From contig CALSFV010000272.1 in NCBI GenBank assembly GCA_943737045.1, positions 488,001-552,000 of the forward strand: a stretch of DNA of 64,000 nt, in the 5' to 3' direction. Below are positions 1-13,695 of the stretch, piece after piece. The notes below the pieces were generated by a model. It saw nothing but the letters and a program-made list of their open reading frames with translations, did no database searches and was not told the DNA's origin. Every line of letters starts with the position of its first letter. Position 1 is the first letter of the stretch. Made by a program: the position numbers and the translations under genes. Source of the stretch: Parapristionchus giblindavisi. Lineage: Eukaryota; Nematoda; Chromadorea; Rhabditida; Diplogasteridae.

Positions 1-1291
1 ACTCATATGCTCCGTTTAATGAAACCGAAGAACAGCCAGAGAAAAGAAAAGCAGCAACATTTTCGAAATTATAATATTTGTAGTCTTAGGCCGACGGGGA
101 TATAATACATACCACATGTTACACATATGGCATGTGACTCGTCATTTCCTGCACAAGGGGAGAAGATTATAATGATGCGAGAGGCGCGTTTTACCACAAC
201 AATAGTGGTGTGGGATTAGGAAAAGGCGTCAAATACAGGATTACTGTAATCTCGTCATTATTGATCGAGTTCTATGGTGTTCAAATGATCCAGGGGTTGA
301 AGTTCATTTAGCCGTTTCACCTAGTTATCTCTGAAAACGGAAGAAGACTCAAAAGTGGAGATATACTGTGTCATAAGCCGGTCTCAGGGGAAATCTAGGG
401 GGGTCTTATTGTTAGCGACTACGAAACGGATGAGCTAGAGAGAGTCATTAGTGTAATTTGCAATCTAGATAGATGTTAAAAATGATAAAATTCAAAGGAA
501 TTCAAGCAGTTTTAGTGGTCAGAGACAACAGTAATCAAAGTCGATAATTAAAATCAATAGAAATCAATCGATATTTCAGATATGCCATCTACTTACTGAT
601 ACGACACAAGCGCTCTGCTAGGTTGTACGGGCAACGAACGTTCACCTCGTCCCAGCATCATATAGAATCGAGGTAGCGAGACGATTTTATTGATTGATTT
701 ATTGATTTTTCTTTAAATTTCAACTGGTTCTTTGATCAAGTATCCTACATTGTATCGTTAAAATTAATACTGAAACGCAAGTGCCGGCTCATATTTCTCG
801 GTGGTGTGTCTAAAATAGGGTTGCTCAAACGTGTGCGCACGTAAGGCCAGAGAAATCATTCCACCCTACTAGCACTTGTGGTTTTTTCAAATATTTGCCC
901 ATGCCCTTTCCAATTATAATTGCATATATGCCTCCGGCCACTTCCTCTCTGGCTCTATTTCTCTCGCCCTTTCGCATTATTTTTTCATAAACACAAAGCC
1001 TTCTCATGTTTCACTGGCTATACGTTGATTGACGCTGGCTTGTCTGCCACCTTCCTGAATAGTTAAAGGCATTCCCCAAGCTCTCTCGCAGATAAAGAAA
1101 GCGAGAGAGTGTGGTCAGAGCGGAGAGTTTCAAATTAGCTTGTGGTGTCCATATAAATAGGAAATGCTTGGATTTCTCCAACCTATTCCGCTCCACAGGC
1201 TGACGGCTAGATTTAACTCGGACAAGAAATATAATAGAATCAAACTTCCGGTCGCGGTTCCGGGAATATTTTAAGTCAGGGACATTTTTGT

Positions 1292-1405
1292 AATATTTTG
1301 AACGTGTCGAATCAGAGATTTCTGGTCATTTTAAATCGAGAACGGAGTGTAATTTATTTTCACAAAGTGCACATTTTGTTCTCTGTCCTCATACACACAC
1401 AAAAT
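1292..1405 (+). repeat. Dispersed direct repeat, copy 1
   Basis: About 114 bp beginning AATATTTTGAACGTGTCGAA and ending in a CACACACAAAA run. It is closely similar to 2074-2196 in the same orientation, with scattered substitutions and a short indel near 'gtccgagtacgcc'. No coding potential is seen. It is probably a fragment of a non-autonomous element. Confidence 0.75.
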
Positions 1406-2073
1406 GCCATTCTATGATTTTTGCTAACTATTTTCCTGGTTTTACAAATGAAAATATGTTTATACCGAGGTATGTAGTTCATTAAAGGGTTGTAACTCAT
1501 TTTCTTCGTTGGGCGAGTAATGCAAAGTAACGTTCATTTTGAGAAGGTTTCAGTGACTAAAGCTTGTTCTCGCTTACTGAACATTCACAGTATCCTAATT
1601 GGGCGGGGTTGATTATAGGGAGCTCCCGAACTGAAAATTAAATTTAAATTTTTAAAAAAATTAAGGCTAATTTTACAGAGCGACATTCTACGGCGGCGCA
1701 CGTATTTTTTTTCAAAATTTTCGCCTAAACTCATTTTTAAAGTTGTATTCCACCCTATTTTCGACAGGTATAATTTTAATGGCGCTCCCATGTTAGCGCA
1801 AATTTATCAGGAATGTTGCGCCATCAACAGACAACATCCCAGACATCTTATCATCATGTATATATTATTCCTGGTAGTCATCTCTGAAAGTACTTTCCTT
1901 CTTCTTCTTTCTACTTACTAGAGTGGTTTGACCGCTTTTCGTGCCGATTTAGAGACATCATCGAATTAGCAAACTCTTCCACAAGTTCTCATCCACATGC
2001 GGAACTCGTGGAGCGTGGAAAATGCTAATTTGATAGAAATATCGATCAATATTTTTAAATCTATTTAAATAGA

Positions 2074-2196
2074 AATATTTTGAACGTGTCGAATGAGAGA
2101 TTTCTGGTCATTATCAATCGAGAACGGTGTTTAATTGATTTTCACAAAGTGCACTTTTTGTTCTGTGTCCGAGTACGCCTCATACACACACAAAAA
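2074..2196 (+). repeat. Dispersed direct repeat, copy 2
   Basis: Second copy of the element at 1292-1405, same orientation, about 780 bp downstream. The overlapping small open frame is a by-product of the repeat and is not a gene. Confidence 0.75.
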
Positions 2197-2446
2197 TTAT
2201 CAATATTTAATAGAAATATTGATCCATATACAATTTTCCACTCATCGAGTGGATTTCGTTCAAATATTTTATCAACGTACGAAAGGAGAAAAATACATAT
2301 AGATAACGGGAGAAAAAGATTTCAAATTGTGTCGACAGTGATAAAAAAATCTCAAAGACCATTCACGTTAAGTACCAAATTCACTATATGAATCGATGAA
2401 ATCTAATCAATATTATCTTTAAATAATCGATATTCCTTATTTGCAG

Positions 2447-3889
<1,443 letters not shown>

Positions 3890-4552
3890 ACGATACCGTT
3901 ACCACGGTGTCGTACCGTAATATCCACCGGTTCTACCGTAACCACGGTGTTATACCGTAAGAACGGTGTCGTACCGTAATCCACCATTTCTACCGTAGTC
4001 ACGCTGTTATACCGTAACCACGCGGTTATACCGTAACCACGCTGCCGCTGTATTATGCATCTGAATCATGCTTGTTATAGATTGGAATTTCTCTCATCAC
4101 TTGAAATAGGGTACCGTACTTTGTGATTCTCCCCACGAATTCATTTCCGCCTGATCTCATTCCCCGTACACTCAATTCACTCACTATCACGGATCTCTTA
4201 AATATGTTGTTACAGTACTTTATCATATTAATCAATCGATAAATCAATAAATCTCTCTTTATACACACACAAAAGGAACGTGTACGATATCAAAAGGCGG
4301 CGGTTTGAAGGATGCGGGGGGATGGGGAGGCTAGATACCGGTACTCTGATTACAGTATCGTTCACGTCGGGGAAACAATAACAAGGTTACGGTAGGTACA
4401 GATTACGATCAATCAGACTAGGATACGGTAATAATGGGTGGGGGGGGGGCGTAACTGAAATGTGACAATCAATGCTCATGCGGATTTCAAATTACACAAT
4501 ATTGCTAACTGAGTGACTGTGTTAGGTTACGGTAGAAATGGGCAACGTCAAT
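3890..4552. other. Convergent intergenic region, receptor to NAA30
   Basis: Lies between the stop of the + strand receptor and the stop of the - strand NAA30 gene, so it should hold both 3' UTRs. Positions 3893-4045 are a degenerate tandem array of TACCGTAACCACGGTGTTA-like units. A G homopolymer lies at 4439-4449. No certain polyadenylation signal was picked. Confidence 0.6.
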
Positions 4553-6248
4553 TCAGGCGACTTCCTGCGCTGACCATTGCTGCACAGCGAGTGAGGGATC
4601 GGGAGAGCAGAAGAAGAGCTTGAGACGGAAGGCGTCAACTCCGTTCAGATAGTAACTGAAATGAGGTAGATGACTGATGATTTAGGGGGGTTACGGTAGG
4701 ACTTAATCGGACTTAATCGATATATTATGCGCAACTCCAAACGACTTAACGGCATACTCCGAGCTAATTTTACTTCCTGCTCTGGCCGTACACTCTCGTA
4801 AACAACGAAAGCGAGAGACCACATTGTTAGAGCGTATTAGCTCGGGGTGAGCTCGGGAAGTCAGAAATGCCCATGAAATGCCATAATCTCTACATTTCAC
4901 ACACTTTTTTCCCATTATTCACACAATGATTAACTATAAGTCAAAGATCATTGTGCATTGAACAATGACCATCTGCAGAGACTTTTTCCCCACTTTAATT
5001 ATCTTCGCACATCATTTCACCTTTATTTTTGGCTCCACTATAACATAAACGTGTTCAAAGGTCCAAAGTTCGCACGTTCAAAAGTGTGCATCAAAAGCAT
5101 GATTGACAAAGTACATTATGCTATATGCTGCTACAGTAACCCTCTTACAGTAATCCTAGTACAACTACCGTACCCATCAACTACAGTAATCGCATACCGG
5201 AACAATCTCTTCTCCTTGATGAATCCGAGATTGAGATAGAGACGCATGGCATCAATGTTGTTCACTTCAGTCTCGAGCGATACCTGGAGTTGAGATACCG
5301 TAATATATTTATTTATTTATTTATTTATTTTATTCCCATCAAATATAATGCGCAGGAGTGAGAGGCATACTTGTAAAAAAGGGGATAGATGGATTTCGGT
5401 AAGGCGATTATGGTTGTGTTTATAATGGGAGTTTATAATAGAGTTTCAGGTATGAATTCGAGAATGTTGAATGATACCCATTAGGTAATACTATAATAGG
5501 CAATAAAGAACAGTAAAAAATTCATAGAATACCGCGACCAAGCTACAGAAATCTATCCAATACGGTACTGTAGCGAACATACGTGGGCGGCATTGACGCT
5601 AGCGGCAATACCCACCCGATTTTGGAACCAAACCCACCCGATTTAGTCAAAATTCACTGAAAAATTGAAAACGATTCGGGAAATTCACTCGAAAATGAAA
5701 TTTTTGTGTCAAACCTACCCGATTTTGGCATCCGACCCACCCGATTTTCATTTCCAGCGGCAATGCCCGCCCATGTATGGTAGCGAAGCCCTCTCAGTCA
5801 GACTAAACCAGTTAATCGACTATCGTAATCTACTAAATTATGTAGATACCATGTCTCCCACATGTCATAGCTTTTCCAACCGAGCACAGTAAACAAATAA
5901 ATCGACATACGCACCTAACCCCTACAGCATCCCATAACGAAGAGAATACCGTAACCCAGCTAACCCGCTACCGTAACCTCCTAAATAATAAATACCAACC
6001 TCATTACACTTCTCATCCACCATGAGCTCGATGGTGCGACGAATGAGTCTCGTGCCTGAAAGCAATCAATCAATAATTCCTTAAAATCAATCAATAACTC
6101 TTTTTTTAAAAATTTACAGTTTTACCAATCTATAGCAACTACAAACTAATTGTAAGAATTGCCCTTTCAGGATCAAGAGAGTAACAAAATGTGTCTTCTT
6201 TCTTAAATATTCTGTTCTTCTGTATTCTCTTAATTGTCACTTAATTGC

Positions 6249-6301
<53 letters not shown>

Positions 6302-6813
6302 GGTTATTTTTTTGTTTTCTAATTGTTATGTTCAAAATGCCCTTATATTTCCCACTGTGCAACGTAGAACCCCACAACGATATCGATGAAATATCTCCCC
6401 CCCCCCTCTCTCTCTAGTTTGTGATCATCATCGTGATCAACAGTCGACCTTGTGCAGAGGGAGAGGGAGAGGGAGGAGAGGGAGAGGGAGAGGGAGAGAG
6501 ATAGAGGGAGGAGTAGAGGTAGAGGGAAATGGTCAGAGAGAGAGGGGGAGAGATAGACAGAGATACTAACTACTCCATACTTGTACACACATTCTCCCAC
6601 ACACAGAGACGGTCCATGCCTCTTCATCATATCTAATCAATCTCGTTTTCACATTATAACAACAGTGCGGAACATGAATTCAACTGCCCCGCCAAACACA
6701 ACAACTCAATCGTCTTCAATTAAAATCCCTCCTATCTTCCAAATAATATTTTTTTTAAATCTCACCTACACATATAAATTGTAAAATGATAAATATTAAT
6801 TATTGTCATTATT

Positions 6814-6844
<31 letters not shown>

Positions 6845-9800
6845 TTATTATTATTATATTTCTTTTATTTCAATGACGAACTCCAAGGTACCCAGACCCA
6901 GAATCAATCAGTCTCTACCATTCACCCCCGGTGGATTGCCGTTTCACTCCCATCAGATCATGCAAATCTATACCCCGTTTTGATTCGGACTCGACTCTGC
7001 GTGTAAGGCCACAAACTACAATCGTTCAGTGCAGTTTCATCGAAACCCTGTCAACCCTGATGACAACTCATGAAAAAGAGATACAATGATCGACGAAACA
7101 CTGGGGATGCCTTGTCCATCAAGATTGTACATACTTTTGATAGCGATAAGAGATAAAAGATTGTAGAGGGGGGGGGACGCAAACATGTTTAGCATCATCG
7201 CCTGTGTGTCGGTCGCTATACACTTAGCACGGGACATACCCTCTATCTCTCTATTTCTATCTCTTATTCTTATCAGCATTGGCGAGGAAAGCCCGGCTCT
7301 TTTTTGACAGACAGAGTGTAAAAGAGGTAGGGGTAGAGATTTAGAGAGGTAGAGGGAGATGTAAAGGTATAGGTGGAGATAGAGAGGTAGAGGTGGAGAT
7401 ATAGAGAGGTAGAGGCAGAGATAGAGGTAAAAGTAAAGGGAAAGATAGAGAGGTAGAGATAGAGAGGGGTAGAGTCGTACCAACCGTGGGTGCTATCCCC
7501 CTCCAAACCTAATCGCTCACGTGAATACGACAAACCCGACACACAAACTTTGGACTGATTGACAGGTGGTGCGATTACGGTAGGCTGTTTACCGTAATAG
7601 ACATGTTGGAGATTACGAGACAGTACAGCAGAACTGATAACACCCATGAATTTGAAAAAAATCCCCCCTTTACAACCACGGAAATATAAATGAAAAATAT
7701 ACATGACTATTCTCGGAATTTGAATTCTCGCCACCAAACATCGAATGTCAGCCACAGATTTTCAAAATACCGCCAAATTTTTAACAAAAAAATCCCAAAA
7801 AAAGACCAGGCTTCATAGGTCGAAAAGTATGTTACAAAGCACCAAGCCTGACCGCATTTTGAGCCAAAATTTCCCAAAAAATCGTAAACCTGACCGCATT
7901 TTGAGCCAAAATTTCACAAAAATCGAAAAACCTGACCGCTTTTTGAGCCAAATTTGCCAAAAATCGAAAAACCTGACCACATTTTGAAAACCGATAACCT
8001 AGCTATTCGACCTATGCCAGGCTTCGTAGTTTGAATCGTACTTTTCGATCAATGCTCGCAGCTCTCAGTGTACTTTGTCCGTGTTGGAAACAAAACGTGT
8101 CCATTTTGATAGCGTTAATCTTTCGTTGACACTTGTGATTCTTATCTATATAGATGGCAACGGATAGATTCAAAGGGCGAAACAATATCGATCGATTATT
8201 GATCATAACTGCGAAATCGTCAAATCAATCGATACAGTATATTTCGAAGAACCAATCGATAACAGGCTACAGTATACCTGCCAATGAAATTAATCAATAA
8301 CTAACCAATGCCCATTCGTCTGTATCCCTCGTCCACAGCCAGCATGGCAATGTATCCCTTGTATCGGTTCAGCGTCTTGTTGTCGTCGATCTTACACACG
8401 ACCACTCCCACGTATTGATCGGTCGCCGAGTCCAGTGCCTGACAATCAATCGATAATGCCTGACAATCAATCGATAATGCCTGACAATCAATCGATAATG
8501 CCTGACAATCAATCGATAATGCCTGACAATCAATCGATAATGCCTGACAATCAATCGATAATGACAATTCTGATCGATTCCGATCGATAATATAATCAAT
8601 TTTTTTTGTATTTAAGGACGCATGTTTCCACGATAGGTAACTTGTAATGTGGCGATCAAAAGTAACGAAAACGAACATAAAATATGCGATAGAGTGAGCA
8701 AAACTAGGAGATCTTTCTCTGTTTTTCTTTTCGCGACTTTGAACAGAGCATTATACAGCAACATATATTTTCATACCCTCACAAGGTGAGGATCGACCCA
8801 CTCTATACGGCTCATTTTCAGCATCTACCCACTATATAAGGGTCCTTTTTATTCTAAAATTAAGCGAAACATAACTATTTTACGAACTCGACCCACTATA
8901 TAAAAATAAAACGGTGAGGGTGCCGAATATGTATGATACAGCAATAATTTATTTGAGTATACAGTTTGTATGCGGTCTTTTCACGGCAGATTTCAAGGTA
9001 AATCGCATTATTCAAGGCATACGAACTCCTGCGGGGAGATCGATTCTAGGCCAGCGGTGATTCAAGGGCAAGATATAATCGATATTCTTATTAAAATCGA
9101 TAAATTAATAATCCATTCGCACTGACCAGTAGACACAATTGGGGCCAATTATGGATAAAGTAGCGATAAGTGTAGATGGAGTAGGGCTCGGAGAGATCCT
9201 TCGTGATCAGTCTCATAACATCAGCGATTTGCGACTCGTCCTCAACAATTTCACTCATACATTTTCGAGCACCCACATTGTGAGTGAGCACTTTTGGTGA
9301 ATGCGGTCAGTTTTGAGACTCGAAACCCATCTAGGAATATGAGGGAGATCGAGATTAGTAAGAATCACCCCAGGTCGGGTCAGTTTTGAGTACTTGAGAT
9401 GTAGATCGGGTCAGTTTTGTTCTTATTTCGGGTCAGTTTATCACTTGGTTAACTGGTATGGAACTGGTTAGCCATTCGAGGCATACCAGTGGCTAGCCAG
9501 CCAGCCACTAGGAGGTAATTATTACTTTGTATTGAACAATCTTGATGGCGTTTCGTCGATCAGCGGTCGTAGCGGAAGTGTCATCGGAGAGCGCATGTTG
9601 GTCGTGGGGCCAGCCCGATTCCTCATTTGAACACTGAATATTGATTGCATTATTGATTGGACCTCGTTTAATATGAAAAATGAGGCTTTATCGGAGTGTC
9701 ATTGAAGCTATATACGAGGTCGACACGGTTTTTATTAGCACAAAACAGAACAATCATCATTTCCATCAACAAAATTTCGATTAAGACTGAAACTAATAAA

Positions 9801-9909
9801 CTTAACATACCGGAATGTTTGCTTCTTTCGAGGTACTGGCGATACTGAGACACCTATAAAATGAAGGTCCGGTTACTAGGACAACTCGGGCCCAATTTAA
9901 ATCATTCAT
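4553..9909 (-). CDS. NAA30: N-alpha-acetyltransferase 30, NatC catalytic subunit
   Basis: Seven exons, 9811-9909, 9526-9633, 9127-9240, 8306-8438, 6000-6055, 5198-5283 and 4553-4655, join in frame to 232 residues. NAA30 acetylates the N-terminus of nascent proteins starting Met-Leu/Ile/Phe/Trp, at the ribosome, with NAA35 and NAA38. The sequence shows the family's signature stretches: MRLITKDLSEPYSIYTYRYF and IHNWPQLCLL, then GYIAMLAVDEGYRRMGIG (acetyl-CoA motif RxxGxG), then SLETEVNNIDAMRLYLNLGF and FRYYLNGVDAFRLKL. The start at 9909 was chosen because it opens exon 1 in frame and the next exon has no in-frame ATG. The N-terminus is short. About 20 residues after FRLKL extend past the usual animal end. 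The acceptor at 9240/9241 (TTGTTGAG) is non-standard but gives an exact family match. A palindromic element sits 11 bases before the ATG. Confidence 0.92.
5577..5779. mobile_element. MITE-like palindrome, CATACGTGGGC family, copy 1
   Basis: About 200 bp with ends CATACGTGGGCGG and GCCCGCCCATGTATG. The interior carries ACCCACCCGATTT motifs and CCGATTTTCATTTCCAGCGG. Related copies lie at 13949-14119 and 40708-40869. It lies in a NAA30 intron and encodes nothing. Confidence 0.8.
6056..8305 (-). other. Long NAA30 intron with simple repeats
   Basis: This 2.25-kb intron separates the exon ending MGIG from the exon starting with the rest of the acetyl-CoA loop. It holds AAT arrays (6250-6300), a GA/GAGG-rich stretch (6455-6555), ATT arrays (6808-6856), a GAGATAGAGGTAGAG-like stretch (7320-7470) and a 'GGTCGAATAGCTA' element (7814-8017). 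I saw no extra exon matching the NAA30 family. Confidence 0.8.
7814..8017. mobile_element. MITE-like element, ATAGGTCGAATAGCTA family, copy 1
   Basis: About 200 bp with inverted ends (CATAGGTCGAAAAGTA and AGCTATTCGACCTATG). It contains three internal tandem blocks, each with CCTGACCGCATTTTGAGCC. Other copies lie at 14407-14690, 21388-21562 and 21822-21985, with fragments at 25068-25145 and 41648-41702. Confidence 0.85.
8436..8561 (-). repeat. 21-bp tandem array of splice acceptors at a NAA30 exon
   Basis: Six copies of a 21-bp unit (+ strand TGCCTGACAATCAATCGATAA) abut the NAA30 exon 8306-8438. Read on the - strand, each unit contains the acceptor context GATTGATTGTCAG|GC used by the exon. 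Each unit is 7 codons with no stop in the exon's frame (ALSIDCQ). Use of any upstream copy would add multiples of 7 residues before ALDSATDQYVG. The last acceptor gives the best fit to the NAA30 family, so it is the one modelled. Confidence 0.9.
8772..8936. mobile_element. MITE-like element, TATATAGTGGGTCGA family, copy 1
   Basis: About 165 bp with imperfect inverted halves: CATACCCTCAC at one end, GTGAGGGTGCCG at the other. The interior repeats GACCCACTATATAA and its complement. Further copies lie at 17108-17240 (partial) and 26438-26630. It lies in a NAA30 intron. Confidence 0.8.
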
Positions 9910-9920
9910 CCACGTTACTA

Positions 9921-10032
9921 ATGCACTATTACATTTGCCTTACGTGTCTACGACGTAACCCCCTCCGTCGCCTATCCGACGCGACGGAGGGGGTTACGGC
10001 GTAGACACGTAAGGCAAATGTAACGATGCATA
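9921..10032. mobile_element. Hairpin MITE, TTACATTTGCCTTACG family, copy 1
   Basis: A near-perfect 112-bp palindrome. Arms run from ATGCACTATTACATTTGCCT and return as AGGCAAATGTAACGATGCAT, meeting near CCGTCGCCTATCCGACG. Other copies lie at 29091-29196, 29249-29426 and 45561-45640. This copy begins 11 bases upstream of the NAA30 ATG, so it is in the promoter or 5' UTR. Confidence 0.92.
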
Positions 10033-11084
10033 AGGAAACAAGTTCATCATTAATTCAGAGAGAACGAACCGTGCGAGAGTGTTCAGCGTGTTTTCAAATA
10101 CTTTATCGTATTCTGGCGGCAAATCAGTCGATTTCGCACCTTTTGATGCGGCCACGGACATGGTCTACCTTAAATCAATACATTTACAAGGAGAAATCAC
10201 GGAGAACGAGCGAATTAATTCCAAGCGAACTTAAGCAAAAGTGAAAATGAATTCGAATAGATCGTAGGCTGTCCAAAGAGGTGGTGCGCTAGGTCAGATA
10301 GACAGACAGGGCAGAGAACACGCATGCGCTGACTATAGGTAGATGGAGAGAGAGGCTGATAAGAAAATAAATTTGAACTCCGCCCAACCATGTTTCCTTG
10401 TTCAATAAAACACATTTGAAATGATGGAGGGGATAATCGGCTCAGAGATTATGTAAACTCGAAAGATGCAAGTGCAGATAGAAGTGATCAACTTTGATTT
10501 GTGTTCCCACTGATTCTCGATAAAGTGTTTATAAAGGGGGAGAAAGAGGAGTTCATTGTAATCTTCAACGACACGTGATCAGGAGGGAGTTTGTAGTGTT
10601 TGACGAAAATAGTGACTAAAGAATCTAAAGAGACAAAACATAAGAATTTTGGCGTCGTCCGGATCCGAACTTACTCTTATTTTAGAAATTAATAAAGTTT
10701 GATTGCGATAAAGGTAGGCATGGTTCCGGACAAGGCCGCGAATGACATTTTGAGAGAAAACGTGCTTCAGAGAACGTAATCGTTAGGTTGGTCAAACGCA
10801 TTTGCCGAAATGAGCCGCCTACATAACCCTAATCACATTTAAAACAAGCAAAAGCAAAAGAAGTAGAAAAAATAAAACGTCAAAGAGAAATAGAAAACGT
10901 CAATAGAATTAATCAATAGAATGTTTGAATTTTTCGCGCCATTTTACGGTATTTATTCATGTTTTCGTTATAAGAGATATTCAAAACAGTGATAGGGTGA
11001 CTTAAGAATTTTTTAGGAGTTTTCAATGTAAATTAAGCGTTTAAATCGTTTTTCATTGTTGTTACTGGTTTATTTTACATTCAG

Positions 11085-11099
11085 TGTTTTTCAGTTGTT
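11085..11099 (+). promoter_or_regulatory. Candidate trans-splice acceptor before the RGG gene
   Basis: TGTTTTTCAG ends at 11094 and the ATG is at 11100, leaving a 5-base leader. This is the usual layout for spliced-leader addition in nematodes. A cis-intron from an upstream 5' UTR exon would look the same. Confidence 0.6.
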
Positions 11100-13662
11100 A
11101 TGGTAGACGTCAACGTTGAAAAGCTGCTCCGGCAGATGACGTGTTATCGTCTGGAGGAGCAGCTACGGGAGATCAAGGAGGAGAATAATTACTCAAGAAT
11201 ACTCATATCTCTGGCTCGCTGTGTGCAGTCCATTCTCCTTCCTGCAGAGCATAGGGTTAGTGAGCACTCTTGTTGTTTATGTTTTGGCTACTTTGATCAT
11301 TTTTTTCGCATCACTGATCTGTGATTTGTACTTCCCAAAACTGGATGCGTATGCGTACTGCCTGCATAGTCGCATAATATATTTGTATATGTATGGCTCA
11401 TCCGATCGTGTCTCGTTCATAGAAATCGCGAGACACAATATGACTCTTTAAAAAGCCCTAATGTCGACCCAGCTGTCATAAATATGTCCTGCTGTTAAAG
11501 GTGTTGTAATGTAATGTAATGCAAATCACACATCCCATATCTTCAGGGAAATGACGGTTCTGGAGATGCAACTACTCAAGATCCGTTCGCCAAGCTCACC
11601 CTTCTGCTGTTGGAATACTCTCGATCTACTGATGTTTCTGCTAACGAAAGACTTCTCGTTCTTCTCGCAGATGCGTTATCGGTTGTCTTCACTACTAGTC
11701 CAAACCTGGTAATCTATTTCAGTCAATATTTTTAAAATTGTCGTAACTGGGTTTCAGAGACCTGGACCTGTTTCGAACAAGTATCTTGATGTTCTCATGA
11801 GAGAGGGTGCGTCCATGGCCCAAGTACACATCAACAATGATCACACCAATGCAAATAGTAAGTTATTTTAGATTATAAAAATCGGTTTGTCAATAATGTT
11901 ATTCTCAAAAACTTTTGTCGAACGATGTTCTTTTGCAAATATTTAATCTTTCCATCTTCAGATTCGTTCTCACTCACTGCTCCCGTCACGCCTATAGATG
12001 ATGCTATGTATGCAGCTTCAGAGGACATGGTATTTGATCTATAATATCTTATTTTTCGTTGGTTAACACGTTGTGGATCGAGACAATGTTGCTCAATTTC
12101 TTCAGACCGACTACGCGCCCACATCCGGCCAGTCTCAGTCGTCGTTCTTCGATCAGGTTTGTGCTAACTGATTATTTTATGTTATTTTATTTTTATTTAT
12201 GTTAAAAATTTTTAGTTTATGTTCGTGTTTAGAGTGCGACCGCGTCGCAGCAATCGTCGATTCATATCTCTCCACCCGCAAAGCCTGCTGATACTGAGGT
12301 ATTTTCATGTTGTCATCGTGTTAACTGTAATTTGGAAATACTGAATAAAATCATTACAATAACGTACTTGTTTTGAAGTGGGCAGGCCCAATTAAAAGTT
12401 AAATTATTTTGCATTACAGGCGTTCCGTCCGGATCCTCGTTCCTCGGATGGTTTCCGTTCCACAATGTTCGCTCAGCAACAGCAGACCACTCCGTCTCCA
12501 TTCGCTCCTCAAGTCAATACAGAATCTACCGTACCTACTGTATTCACGGAGAATGGTCAGGCTACCGTTCAGCAGTTCCATGCGACTGTATCTGTTCCCG
12601 CAGAACCCCCTCAGTCTGCCCAAGCCAGCAATCAATTCAAGCCCATTCCTGATAGCCAACCTGCTGCTCGACCTCCTGCTCCCACCAGCGGTTGGGTTCC
12701 GAGAGAAGATGTTGTCAAGCCTGTACTGATCTATCAACGCTCCGCAAATGCCCAGCGTTCAGTCGCCACTGCTCCAACCTTCACTACTCAACCACAGTCG
12801 AACCACAATGGATGGGCACACCATGGAGAACCCCGCGAGCCTGTAGTGAACCCTCCTGCTCCCTCTGCCCATCAGCAGCAAGAAAGAGTAGCGCCTGCTC
12901 CAGCGGCACCTCCCAGACAGGAGTATGTTGCGCCCACTCAACACAATCAAGAGTATGCAGCTCCCGCTGTTCAACCCAGACAGGAGTTTGAAGCACCCGC
13001 TGCACCGGCTAGACAGGAGTTTGCTGCCCCTCCTAATCAACCCAGACAGGAGTATGTAGCTCCCGTTGTTCAACACGGACAGGAGTTTGCTGCCGCTCCT
13101 ACTCAACCCAGACAGGATTATGTAGCTCCCGTTGTTCAACACGGACAGGAGTTTGCTGCCGCTCCTACTCAGCCCAGACAGGAGTATGTAGCTCCCGTTG
13201 TTCAACACGGACAGGAGTATGTAGCTCCCGTTGCTCAACCTAAACAGGAGTTTGCAGCCTTCCCCGCTCAGCCGAGACAGGAGCATGCTGCAGTCCCTAC
13301 TCAGCACAGTCAAGAGTATGCAGCTCCCGCTGCACCGCCCACTGCACCAGCCAAACAGGAGCTTGCAGCTGCCCCTGCTCAACTCGGACAGGACTATGCA
13401 GCACCGGCCAGGCAGGAGTATGTTGCGCCCACTCAACACGATCAAGAGCGTGCAGCTCCCGCTCCTCAACCCCGACAAGACTATGCAGCTCCTGCAGAAC
13501 CCAGAAAGGAGTTTGCAGCACCCACTGCAGCATCCGCACCCGTTGCTTTCGTTGGAGATCAGTCGGCTAATTCTGATTCGGGAATCAATGTAAGTTACCT
13601 ATAGGATTGATTACTTTCTGACAAATCCCAATGCCATCGTATTTATCGTATCGTATAGATAA

Positions 13663-13695
<33 letters not shown>

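Larger units (their letters stand above)
1..2446. other. Gene-poor stretch upstream of the receptor exons
   Basis: I could support no exon here on either strand. Because the receptor exon at 2447 begins in mid-codon, some or all of this DNA is probably a long intron of that gene. It contains a dispersed direct repeat (1292-1405 and 2074-2196) and a diverged 'agcgagag...cagagcgg' inverted element near 1085-1130. AT-rich filler makes up the rest. Confidence 0.5.
9910..11099. promoter_or_regulatory. Divergent promoter region, NAA30 / RGG protein
   Basis: Holds the 5' flanks of NAA30 (- strand, ATG at 9909) and of the RGG-box gene (+ strand, ATG at 11100). The NAA30-proximal end is taken up by the palindromic element at 9921-10032. 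The rest is AT-rich with no supported exon; the small frame at 10026-10244 is not conserved-looking. No individual promoter element could be assigned. Confidence 0.5.

Noticed and set aside
585..660. Possible - strand first exon with a good GTAAGT donor (MMLGRGERSLPV..)
   Set aside because: No following exon could be joined in the bases below 585 and no family match. Probably chance.
7037..7755. 148- and 160-codon - strand frames rich in Leu/Tyr/Ser
   Set aside because: Built from GAGATAGAGGTAGAG-type simple repeats in a NAA30 intron; no domain and no needed exon.
12759..13478. 239-codon antisense frame rich in Leu/Ser/Gly
   Set aside because: Shadow of the coding minisatellite in the RGG gene. 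It repeats with the same period and has no family features.
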